A DNA stretch of 64,000 bases from Glomus cerebriforme (taxonomy: Eukaryota > Glomeromycota > Glomeromycetes > Glomerales > Glomeraceae): the NCBI GenBank assembly GCA_003550305.1, contig QKYT01000130.1:58724-122723 (forward strand), read 5' to 3'. Within the stretch, counting starts at the first letter, position 1. Every line of letters starts with the position of its first letter. A model generated the notes under the pieces. The model did not search any database and was not told the DNA's origin. It was given only the letters and a program-made list of their open reading frames with translations. Position numbers and translations under genes: made by a program. Positions 24,287 to 35,001 of this stretch are shown piece by piece.

Positions 24287-24532
24287 ATATATATTATGGG
24301 TCATAGTACCTTCCTATGCACAGTATTTCTTATATAAAAAAAATATTCATTTTCTATTAATTTATTTAATTTTACTTAGAAATTATATATAAATATTTTT
24401 TGATTATAATGCAAATTTTTAAACATATTATATACTATTTATAATAAAAATTCAAATTATAGACTTGGTAGTACAAGGTCAATTTTTCAAAAATTGCAAG
24501 ATATCTGAGGTACTGTAACCTGCATTATATGG
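24287..24532. mobile_element. Diverged copy of the TA-flanked MITE family
   Basis: The left end contains GGGTCATAGTACCTTCCTATG, matching the reverse complement of the right end of the LINE-borne MITE. The right end, GCAAGATATCTGAGGTACTG then TAACCTGCATTATATGG, matches the reverse complement of its left end. TA follows at 24,533. Inner sequence is largely lost to drift. Confidence 0.65.
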
Positions 24533-27500
24533 TAATTTATTTTTTATTTTTTTTTTTATTTAAGAATATTTACTACCATTTTTTTACTATTTTTTATATA
24601 TATTTTAGCTTTAGAAAACTTTTGAAATGAAAACTTTTATTTTAACTTAAAAGTATAATTTTAATACTTTAGTAATAAGTAAAAAACTTCTTTAAAACTA
24701 AGTAAAGTTGTTTAACAGATTCAAATCTATTTATATATAAATTTTTATAAATATAAATTAAATATTAAGAAAGTTATTAATATTTTCCATAGCTATACTA
24801 ATTTTTATTTTTAATTTCAGAGTGTAATTTTACCTTTTTAGTATTAAATAAAGTAATTTTTTAAGATTAAGAAAAGTATTTTTATTTAATATAAATTTAA
24901 AATTTTTTTAATATTATATAATTTATTATTATTTTTTTATCAATAATATAATATTTAATTATAACTATTTTAATTTTATTTATTAAAATACTTATCTTAT
25001 TGAAACACTAATAAGGTTTTTTATCCATAATGTCACTATATGCTCAGAATGGTCTACTATTTATTATAATCAAAACTTATGCAATAGTATCTATGAATTT
25101 GTCTATTAGCTTTTCTTGTTAATGACCTTTGTTACTAGAAATAACAACTTATTATATTTCAGTTTTAATATAAATGTTTTCTTTATTAAAAAATTGAAAC
25201 TTAATAATTTCTTATTACCTATAGGTAACATTTTAAGAAAATGCTTTTCATATATTTACCATAATTTCAGATGTCTGTTTTATAACCAAAAAAGGAAATG
25301 CTTTATCATTTAATGCAGTATAATACTATCATGTCAAGATAGGAATACATTAAAGAAAATATTGTTCATACTATTCTTTTCTTTTTTTCTATCTAAAAAT
25401 TCTTTAAATACTTGAAAAGAAGTAAAAGTGAAACTTAACAATTTATATTTATTATTTTAATATTTATCAAGAGAATTTTTTGACCATCATTACACATATA
25501 ATAGACATAGTGAAATTACTTACATAAATCTTATCATATATAATGATATAAAAAAAGTCTGATATAGTATATCAAAAAATTTATTCTATTTTATTTTATT
25601 TTTTTATCTTAATAGTCAAACTTTATTTAACAAACAAAATTAATACAAATAAAATAAAATAAATGATCTAATTTAAATAAAATTAATAGATCTTACTTTT
25701 ATCTAATTAAAAAATAAAACTAATCTATCTTTTTATACTATAAACTTAATATAGAAATATATCTAACTATTTACTTTATAATAAGAAATAAAAGTTAAGT
25801 TAACTATTCAAAAAGTATTTTTTTCAGTTTTTAAAAATAAATTAAAAAAGAANTGTAATCTAACTCTTAAAACTNTCAGATTTATTTAGAAGACCACCTG
25901 ATTTATATATTTGATTCAGAATGTTTTAAATAAAAAANCTAAATTTAGCCAATTTAAAATAGAAACTATGACTAGAGATGGTATCCTTGAAATCAGAGTA
26001 GTAAAAGAGATAGATTAAAAGTTTAGAACATTTTGATTGAAAGAAGAAATCATTTTAAGCTTGCATTGAAATATCTATATTAATAATAAAACTTATTACA
26101 AATTATTAATAAAATGTCATAAAATTTGGATTGATAAAAAGGATGAGACATAGTACTTTCTAATAAAATTAGTAAAAGATACTAATATAAAATCTTGTAA
26201 TATTAAGAGATGCCAATCAAAATTATCTAAATTTATAATGTTTATTAATAATGAATTAAATTTAGAACAAAAAAAGGGATTTATTATTGACTTTTTGCAG
26301 GTATAAAGAAAGGAATAAATTTGGAAAATTGATTTAAAAATTCATGAATATCAGATGCTAAGNTACTAATCATATTAGAAAAATGTGTGATTTTTTATTT
26401 AATAATAGCTATTTTATCTAAATTGTATGATATTGATAAATTAACAACTTAAAAAGGGAATTGAGTAAGAAAAGTAAAAAAAAAAGAATTCAATTAGGTA
26501 AATTAAAAATGATAAAAATAGAAAATAAGAAGGAAGTAAAACTGATAGTAATATCTTCATAATAATATTAGAATAATAGTAAAAGGTTGATGGCTTATCT
26601 TACCATTCTAAAAANTTATAAAAAGTGACATTATAAACTGAATCTTAAATATAACAAGATATTAAAAAGGATACTAAAAAAGATTCAAGAAAAAACCAGA
26701 AATTATGTAATTTAATTTTTAGAGGTTTGAAATACTCTTTCTTCTTTATTATTATCTATTTTAAAAAATGTAAAATTATATTATAATTTTAGTTAAATTA
26801 AATATTTGATTAATTATTAAAATAAAAATTATATAATATCATCTTAATTTAACTTCTCTTCTTCTCTTAGAAAATTAACTTTTATATTTTATATTTTATT
26901 ATCAAAGAATCTATATTCTAATCTCTTAAGTATATTATCAACTCTAATACCACCTCTTATTAACTGTTGAACAGATTTTTCACTGTTTTTATCAAAGTTT
27001 TTTTATGAGCATATATAGGTTTTAACTTTTAAGATGCTATCTTTTAAAGCCTAGAAAAGGATCACTTTATATTTGAATTTTAATCTAAACATTCCTGTAC
27101 AAATCCTACCTATAAAAAATTTTATTACTATAATAACTTAATTGAATTTGACAAATTTAACTACTTAATTAAGAACTATTAGTCCAGATTTATGATTAAG
27201 AGATTTTTATTTATTAAAGAGTATATAGAGTAAGAAAAAATAATAAGTAATTATATGTTAAAAAAGATTAATTAATTAGTGAAAAAAATTAAATACATGC
27301 ATAATAAAGATTTTTACATATATATTAATATTAAATATTAAAAAGAATTTTAATAGTTTTAGTTTTAATTTTGGAATTAATATCACTAATTATTGTAATT
27401 ATAGCATAGATAATTTTGATAGTTTTTTTTTTAAACCTCTCACACGTAAAAACTTTATTAATGATAATTTATAAATACACTATTAGTTATTAAAATTAAT

Positions 27501-27999
27501 ATATTATTGCAAGTTACTCTTATTTAATTAGAGTTATCATAACTGTTAAAAAATACATTCTTTCTCTATTGCAGGTAAAAAATGTTACCATTTCCCCTTA
27601 GATATCTATATATGTCCACAGTTTTAAAGAGGAGCAGATGGCCTGACAAAGTTACTTTATACTTACCAGTGAAGCAAGGTGTGAAAAAGACTATTATTAT
27701 CAAACTGTATGGTACAATCCCATATGTACTTAGTTTGAGAAGTCTTACCTTATCCTTAAAGAACAAAGTAATTAAAAGGTTATCTTTATTTTGCAGTAAA
27801 AATTATCACTCTTGTTAATGGAAAATTATAAATTTATTTTTAATACTATTTTTTCTAACCTACTAATACCTTTCCTATTCAACTCTATACAAGCTTTTTT
27901 AGTCTAAAAAATTTCCACCTGGACCTCCAAAATCATTTTTTATCTTCCATCATTCTGAAACAAAATCTTCTATGTCCTATTAATTAAACCAGGTTATCC
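24533..27999. other. AT-rich gene-free stretch with decayed repeats
   Basis: Extremely AT-rich, with several N bases (25,853, 25,875, 25,938, 26,363, 26,615). Around 25,980-26,290 the plus strand has broken but protein-like pieces (KCHKIWIDKKDETWY, FINNELNLEQKKGFIIDF) that may be a dead transposon gene. No motif is recognised, and I do not call a gene. The open frames near 25,116 and 27,582 lack any family signal. Confidence 0.45.
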
Positions 28000-29165
28000 T
28001 TCAGATTACCTAAATTTCCTCTTAAAACAGATTGAGTCTTCAAATTAGTAAGAAATATTGATAATTTTATAGAGACTGAATGCTGGTACCAGCCTTCAGA
28101 AGAAAAATCTGAAATAACAAATAGGCTTTCCAATAGCTTTCAGGACTTGATTACAGACATACTTTGAATAATTCCAAAATTGCTCACAATGGTCAGATTT
28201 TTGCTTTTATACTTTGTAGGCAATTCCTTTACATTTTGATCTAACGATTCTACAAAATTGATTACATGAATTTAGTATAAAACCACTTCTAATAACACAA
28301 GTAATAATTTTGATAAATGAGATAAAAAGAAAGTTAAATAAAAATTTACAATTAATTGATGAGATTTAAATCAAGAAAAAGTTTTCAGTATACAAAAATA
28401 AGAAAAATGCAAGCAGATAAATTTCCATCAACTATACAATTTTTAACTACACCTTAAGGGTACACAAAAAAGATTATCATCTGTAAAATTAAACTAAAGA
28501 AAGTGAAACAACAATGGGAGCTAATCATATAATAGTGATCAGCTGCAGATCAATTTTCAGATATCTCTACTCCCTCTACTTAAAATAGCGAGTATGAAGA
28601 AAAAAACAGCAAACTATACCTTTTCAGAAACTACTCAGAGAGAGGCATCTAGAAATGACCAGAAAATAAAAACTAAATTAAAATAAAAAACAACCAAATA
28701 TTAAACCAGCTGAATTACTTTTTTCTATATTCAAAATACTAGAAAGAGCTTTCTTTTTATCCAAGCTCATGCTTTAACTCTGCAAAAAGATTTTTATTTC
28801 TAAAGAAAGTTCACGCTAAACTAACTTCTAGGTTTACAAAGCAGTCACAAGTTTTCTTCTTCATTTTGTACAAAAAAGAGTGCTTAAGAAAACCAAATGG
28901 CCTCTTTGGTATTAACTTTGAAAAAGACATCAGTGACTGAAAATTATTATAAGCTTGACTTATGAAAAAACTTAATGAGTTAAAGACTATTATCCATATT
29001 TTCTAAAACTTTTTAATTAACTTCAGTGATGTAGTAACACTTTTTTTATGACTAAAAGACCACTTTCATAGAGTAAAATGGTCAAAAAGAGTAATTTTTC
29101 TTTTCCAAACTTTTTGGGAAAAATGGGCATAAGGATTATCAGGGAGAGTGCCCCCATTTTTACTG
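28000..29165 (-). mobile_element. Longest minus-strand relic of the dispersed repeat family
   Basis: Reading the minus strand from 29,165, the first part matches the start of the retroposed relic at 16,690 (CCCATTTTT, then AAAGAAAAATTACTCTTTTT). The middle matches 15,660-16,590, and the last part (28,450 to 28,000) matches 13,685-14,110. The order shows that these were segments of one element. A conceptual minus-strand piece, PKRPFGFLKHSF, parallels PERPFGILKYAL of the other copy, implying a former coding sequence. Confidence 0.6.
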
Positions 29166-29730
29166 AGTTTTGATAGTTTTAATGATAAAGTTAATCTTAT
29201 TAATATAGATAATCATATGGAAAGAATATTTGATAAAACATAAAAGTTAGTTTGCATTAAAAAAATATTTTGTTATCATATTTTATCTTTACAAATCATT
29301 ATTCTCATATAATAAGTTATATTTTTCTAATTTAGAAAGTATATTTGTAATGCATTTATCTATTAAACATTAATATAATAAATATGATTAACTTATTCTA
29401 AAAAAAAAATAATAATTTATTGTTATTATCATATGGTACTTATATGATAAAATGATTTTATCTGAAATGAATATTATAATATTTAACTATAAGAATAAAA
29501 ATTATAATAATAATTTTAAATAAGCATAAAAAACTATTTATTGTATTGTTTATTAAATAGTATTAATAATATTTAATTAGTGATTTTGTTTTTAATTTAT
29601 TTTATATATTTATTAATAAAAAAACTATTATTATTATTATATAACTCATATTTTTATTTTAATACTTTGCATATTGTTTATTAATAAATTAATAAAATAT
29701 GTATAATTTAAAATTTAAAGCAATTATAGT
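29166..29730. other. AT-rich stretch, nothing identified
   Basis: Short A/T-rich palindromic words only; no exon or repeat partner was recognised. Confidence 0.4.
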
Positions 29731-29907
29731 TAATATTTAATAAATAATTTTTTTTTTTTTTTTATTTAAGACAAGTTAAACATATTTATTGTATTAATGT
29801 CAATTATATGATAAATACATCTTATAAATCACATATACACCCTCTATAATAAGAAAAATGTAACTTGTCATGCAAGAAAATAAATTTGTAAAGGTAATAT
29901 TTAATAA
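29731..29907 (-). mobile_element. 5'-truncated LINE insertion (3' UTR only) with target duplication
   Basis: On the minus strand, a tail-proximal sequence (TGACAAGTTACATTTTTCTT, an AGAGGGTGTATATGTGATTTAT block, then AACTTGTCTT and an A-run) is homologous to 9,510-9,645 of the large LINE. The direct repeat TAATATTTAATAA flanks it at 29,731-29,743 and 29,895-29,907. It is a dead-on-arrival copy of about 150 bp. Confidence 0.8.
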
Positions 29908-29933
29908 TTATTTATATATGAAAATTGCCAAAT

Positions 29934-30030
29934 ATCACTGCAGGTAATTGTCACACTAGCATTAGACGGAATTTTGAGCAGAATTAAAAATGGAATAAAA
30001 CTTTGCCCAAAATTCCATTTTAAGTTTGGA
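29934..30030. mobile_element. Half copy of the 140-bp MITE family
   Basis: ATTGCCAAATATCACTGCAG and the following TAATTGTCACACTAG...AATTTTGAGCAGAATTAAAAAT match the reverse complement of 18,983 down to about 18,890. The opposite end is missing. Confidence 0.55.
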
Positions 30031-30983
30031 ATAAATAAATAGTATATAATTGGCAAGCAATAATATATTTAAAAGAATTAGTACTTATTTCAATAAATTA
30101 ACTTTAATTTACCAAAGATTTCAGTTACATACAAATTAGCATTGCTAATTAATATAATATAAATTTTTTTTTATATAAATATGTGAATATACATATAACA
30201 AATAAGACATTATAAGAAAAGTTTAATCCGGCTGAAATTAAATTTTGTGATCATGTATTAAAAGTTTGTGTGTATCTTGAGGTTTAACATTTCTAATACA
30301 AAGAATTTATTAATTTTTTTTTAAAAAAAAAGGGGAAAAAAAAAATCACCTATTAAAAAAAAATAGTAATCAAACATGGTTAATAGATTCTCGAAGGATT
30401 TAAACTTGTATCATGAAAATAAAAAAAATGTATAAAAAATAAAAGATCAAAAAATAATTTCCTATGAATATAAGATACCACGTTATCGACTATTATTCAA
30501 AATTGTCTCTTATAAAAAGATCTTCAAAACCTGTTCACCAGGTTGAACCCGTATATTATCCCACTTGAATTACAATTCGGTACTCATGTGCATAATACTG
30601 GTAAGTAAGTAGAAAATAGAAAAGAAAAAATAAATGTAAAAAATATTTATATTACAGGTGATATTTTATATATGTATATATATTTAAAAAAGAACACATC
30701 TCTTTAGTTAATACTATAAGTTAGATAATAAAATATATTGTGCACAATAATTCTTCAAACGGAATTAATATTTTGTTATAAAGTAATCATTTTTTCCAAT
30801 ATAAAACAACAAAGTAACAGAATCTTTACAAAGTTTTCAACGTCAAATTTTTTACTTCACCTCTGTACATTTGTTTCCCCGTGGAATGCAGGCGCTCTTC
30901 TTGCAAGTTCAAATTCATTTCTATTTAACGAGTATAAAAAAGAGTTAAAATATAGCCGATTTATACTATCGCTAAACAAAGAC
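30031..30983. other. AT-rich 3' flank of the STYX-like gene
   Basis: No exon or RNA gene was recognised. It holds the 3' untranslated region of the minus-strand gene that ends at 30,984. Confidence 0.4.
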
Positions 30984-31793
30984 TTACGGATCATCGTCAT
31001 CGGGTGCAGGTCTTCGTACAGCTTGTCTTTCTATTTCTCCTGGCGTATATTGATGTCCACTAATTGAATCCCTGGCAGAATATATGGGTTCGTATTCCTT
31101 AAAATAAACGAATAAGATTAATAAAACTAATTCCATTAAAATTATTAAATAGATCAAATAATATTATACCTTTAATTGGACTTTGAAACCTTCATTTGGA
31201 TTCATACAAAATCTTCTATTTTGAACATAACTATAAGCCTGCTGATAATCCATTTTTACAGTTTCCATAACATATGCGACCACGAAAGCAGGACTTCTAG
31301 AGATTCCACCATTACAGTGAACAAAGACTCTACCTCCGTTATAAAGTGCATTATCAATGAATGATTTTGCTTGTGGAAAATGAGGAATCAATCTTTCGTT
31401 TGGAGAATCTGACACTTCAATTTCAAAATATTGAAAATGTTCAGGAAACCTTGGACGTAATATTTTTTTTTCTGATGAATCACGAATTGATACAATATGT
31501 GTTATAGCATTTTGTTGCAACAATTCAAGGTCTTTTGAACAAGAATAGGGACCAAGAAACAGCCCTGGAAGAATCTCCTGCATTTGTCGTCTCATCTCAT
31601 ATCTTTGTAAGAAGACCGTGTTAATAGAAAATAAACAAAAATAAACAATTGCTCGAATAATCTCGACTTAAAATCTAAAGGTTACTCACTTCCAGTCCAA
31701 TACTACTTGAGTATTGCTCACAATAGCTTGAAAGTTTTGTGTGAGTGTATTTTGTGCTGGATCTGTCGAGTCAATAAGCATGCTGTCTTCCAT
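30984..31793 (-). CDS. STYX: STYX-like dual-specificity phosphatase
   Basis: Three exons on the minus strand, 31793-31690, 31602-31170 and 31097-30984, give 216 residues, close to animal STYX (about 223). The N-terminus MEDSMLIDS, then YEMRRQMQEILPGLFLGPYS, and RRFCMNPNEGF further on are strongly STYX-like. Animal STYX is a pseudophosphatase with Gly in place of the catalytic Cys, but here the P-loop reads HCNGGISRS at about 130-138. Cys131 and Arg137 are therefore present, with a candidate general acid Asp near 100. It is likely an active protein phosphatase or a phospho-reader. The C-terminal tail is short and acidic (APDDDDP). The neighbouring SET gene lies upstream on the same strand, 261 bp away. 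The start is the first Met with family-like N-terminal sequence. Confidence 0.9.
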
Positions 31794-32054
31794 TTTAACG
31801 AAAGTCTTTATAAGCAAACACGAAAAGTAAACGAGTTTATTTTAACAGTGTCGCTAGACGATTGGAATTAAATAACCAAAAAACTATTTAAAATTAAAAT
31901 CGAAAAAAAACAAACTCGTGAAAAGAAGTAAATAGTAAATTTGTTAATGGGCTATGAACCTTTAGAATAAACTTCGATTTTTAGTAATTTTAAGACTTAA
32001 TGTGTCATGAGATCTGCGCTACACCGCTACACGTTACACAACTCACAAGAAATA

Positions 32055-32771
32055 CTAACACGTACGTAACAATCCTCTACTACTCCAAAAACCTTTCCCA
32101 TAACTAACCATGATTTCTTGCCCTTTTTTAATTTTTCCTACACCCGAACAGACCCAAATACCCATTTTTATTTCACCTGTTTGGGCATCAATAAATTCAT
32201 TAAATGTACAATTTGGTTTTGGAAGAATTCCACGATAATCGTTTATAAAGCGTCCTTCGCTACCTTATATAAAATGAAGTATAATAAAAATTTTGATTAA
32301 ATATATTAAATTAATTCTAGTAGGTGTAAGTCGGTGTGCTCATTCAAAGACAATTAACAAAGAAATATTACCTTGTTTCCATCCATCGATACAAAATTCA
32401 TCACCAAATCCCAATACATAATCACTTCCTCCATCACCAATTTCTTTTTTTGTAACTTTACCAGTATAACAAACGACTATTTCACGTTTTTTTAAATCAT
32501 TATTAGCAAATAATCCATATCCGGGGTAAGCAGGATGATCATCTTGTAATTTCTTTATTCTAACATTAGGATTTGGCATCGGAGGAGATGAAGATATTGG
32601 AAGTAAATGTGATGAAGTGAATGGATTATTTGGGTGGGTTGATGTTGGAAGGGTGAATGAAAAAGGAGAAGGTTTTATCGAAGGAGGAAAGAATTCATTG
32701 GAGGTTAGATAAATTATGTCAGAAGGCCAATTTTGAGGAATCGAAGCTGACTTTGCGATTTTCTTTCCCAT
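32055..32771 (-). CDS. SET-domain protein
   Basis: Two exons, 32771-32372 and 32263-32055, give 202 residues. After a Pro/Ser-rich N-terminus the SET core starts near residue 75: GYGLFANNDLKK (about 84-95), an IVVCYTGKV strand, DYVLGFGDEFCIDGW, then GRFINDYRG and, at the end, GQEIMVSYGKGFW. The usual catalytic RFxNH/CxPN box is replaced by RFINDYRG followed by PNCTF, a variant seen in a group of fungal SET proteins. Methyltransferase activity is plausible but the substrate is unknown. There are no pre-SET, post-SET or MYND cysteines, so it is not a standard histone KMT. The gene diverges from YJU2 (365 bp between starts) with a CACGTG 55 bp upstream of its ATG. Confidence 0.8.
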
Positions 32772-33136
32772 ACTTGAGTTAAAATGAGTTGAGGCAGCTG
32801 GAATTTAGCCTTTTTCTTAATAAAGCACGTGATATTATAGTTTTTCGAGTCCTAATTGGAAGAACTTAGATTTTCATCAAAATATTGATTACATGAATTC
32901 AAACTTTCATTTGTAATTATTTTATTTCTAAAGAAATTTAAAAGCATGAAAACAATATTCTTTATATTTAAAAAATAAATTTTTTAATTTTATGACAATA
33001 TTTTATTACAACTAATCAGAATTTGTGTTATAATTTGATTAATTGCAAGACATTATTTATATCACCTCTGTGAAATCATCCCCTCCAGATAACTGTATTT
33101 CTTTTTTTACAACGTTTAGCTTACGAGTATATAAAA
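32772..33136. promoter_or_regulatory. Bidirectional intergenic region between SET and YJU2 genes
   Basis: Both ATGs face away from this 365-bp AT-rich interval, which must hold both promoters. A palindromic CACGTG (bHLH/Cbf1-type site) sits at 32,826-32,831 on the SET side. Confidence 0.5.
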
Positions 33137-34363
33137 ATGAGTGAACGGTAGGTATTAATCTAAATATATAGTTTTTTTTGGACTCAACTGATACCTTTTT
33201 TTTTTAAAAAAAAATATATAGTAAAGTTTTAAATAAATACTTCCCTCCGGATTTTGATCCAGGTATGTCGAAAGTTATTTCGTTTTAAAAAAAATAGATA
33301 TACTTACTAACAACATTTTTCTTCTTAACTCACAGCTGGTATGTATTTTTTTTCTTCCGTCTAGGTATCATAATTTGATTGATTATTTAATTATCAATCA
33401 TATCATTCTTAAATAATAGCTATTCCAAGGAGGAAACAGGCTAAAGATGCCCAACATAAGGTTCGCCTTATGACACCGTATGCTATGAGATGTGATACAT
33501 GTGGAGAATATATATATAAAGGAAAGAAATTTAATGCACGTAAAGAAACCGTGGAAGGAGAGACATATTATTCCATTAAAATATTTAGATTTTATATAAA
33601 ATGTCCAAGATGTTCAGCGGAAATCACATTTAAAACTGATCCAAAGAATACGGATTATGTAGCCGAACATGGTGCACAACGTAATTTTGAACCCTGGAGA
33701 GAAGAGAGACTAGCAGGAGAAGAAAGTAAATTATTAAAAGAAATGGAAGAAGAAAACAATCCAATGAAAGCTTTGGAGAATCGTACTATTGATTCAAAAA
33801 TAGAAATGGATGTTTTGGATGCATTAGATGAAATTAGAACAAGAAATGCAAGAAACGAAAGAGTTGACGCCGATGCTTTATTAGATAAATTAGTAGAACA
33901 AGATATAATTAAAGAAATATCCCAAGAAGAATTACTAGATGAAGAAGATGATAAATTAGCTAAGTCTATATTTCATAATATTGATGGCGATACTGTTAAA
34001 AGAGTTGCTGATGAAGATGAACTAGATTTAAAACAACTACTTTCCGATTCTGCAAAGTCTTTACTTTTACCAAAGTTTTCTTCCCCTAACGTTAAAAAAG
34101 AGGCAGGAAGCCCATCGTTAATTAAACGGAAACAAAAACATCCTGGAACTGAACTTGGAATAGTTGTAAAGAAGAGGAAAGAAACTTCATCATCATCGTC
34201 ATCCATTAAAGTCGAACCTAATTCATCTTCAAATTTGTCTAGTACCACTATAAACACTAACTCTAATTCATCTACAAATACCAACAAAAATTCTAATAAT
34301 TCTAATTCACTTGGCGATTTATTAGGTGCATATGGATCGGATTCTGATGATGATGATGTCTAA
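33137..34363 (+). CDS. YJU2: Pre-mRNA splicing factor YJU2/CWC16 (CCDC94)
   Basis: Exons 33137-33147, 33222-33262, a 3-nt exon 33336-33338 and 33420-34363 encode 332 residues. The start [17 protein letters not shown] is the conserved Yju2 N-terminus that acts at the catalytic spliceosome during branching. Zinc-ligand Cys pairs are at about 43/46 ([20 protein letters not shown]) and 80/83 ([10 protein letters not shown]). Downstream are a charged helical region ([20 protein letters not shown]) and a Ser/Asn/Asp-rich tail. Without the 3-nt exon the frame also stays open, but the protein is one residue short in the DPxxIP segment and the intron would be 157 nt instead of two of 73 and 81 nt. It is convergent with the chitin synthase gene. 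Confidence 0.93.
33336..33338 (+). other. YJU2: Candidate 3-nt microexon of YJU2
   Basis: CTG is bounded by an acceptor (TACTAAC branch site at 33,305-33,311, then CTTCTTAACTCACAG) and a donor (GTATGT). Reading on past CTG meets a stop, so a donor here is required if the strong acceptor is used. With it, the protein reads DPAAIPRRK, matching the spacing of DPSKIPK in animal homologues as I recall them. Confidence 0.65.
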
Positions 34364-35001
34364 ATACTTAAGTTTCCAAATAATCATTAAAATTTTTCAG
34401 TTTTATTTTTATAATTCGTATTAAAATGAGTATAATTAGGTTTAATATTATAGATTAATCATACATTTTTTCATTTCTTTACTTCTAGCATTGCTTTATT
34501 GATATTTATAACACTATTGTGGGAAATTTTCTTAGATGGTGTTATAAAAAATTATAGAACCTCTTATTAGATTGACCTTGGTTGATTGACTATAAAAAAA
34601 CATAAAACGACCAAAGTTGATTTTTACTTTTTTTTTTTTTTTTAAAGCTTTATTGCTTTTATTATGATATTAATTGATTAAAAAATTTAAAGACCTAATT
34701 CTATTTAATTTTAATAAAATCAAATTGATATAATTTTGATTTTTTTTTTTTTCATTTATTATTTGTAAATTATTAAAAAAAAACTAAATACCAAATATAG
34801 AAAATGTATGGATTATAATTAAAAAAAAAATTTTTTTTTTTTTCGTTTTTTTTTTATAACAAATAAAATTACATTTCCTAAAATAATGAATAATAATAAT
34901 AATAAAAAATATCTTTCCAAATTTTTACCATTCCATCAATTATTACCAAATTTATAATTAAAATGTTTTTTCTTCCATTCTAAATTAAATATCTGTTTTC
35001 T
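34364..35001. other. Intergenic region between convergent 3' ends
   Basis: Poly(T) and poly(A) tracts (for example near 34,630 and 34,830) with AATAAA-like words serve both genes' 3' ends. No gene seen. Confidence 0.5.

Noticed and set aside
25116..25313. 65-codon plus-strand frame in the gene desert
   Set aside because: Composition is Phe/Leu/Asn/Lys as expected from random AT-rich sequence and no family signal is present.
27566..27818. Overlapping frames on both strands
   Set aside because: Neither strand gives a known motif; the two frames shadow each other and lie between repeat relics.
30360..30600. tRNA-like patch (AGGTTGAACCCG near 30,540)
   Set aside because: No cloverleaf with matching acceptor and anticodon arms could be drawn around it.
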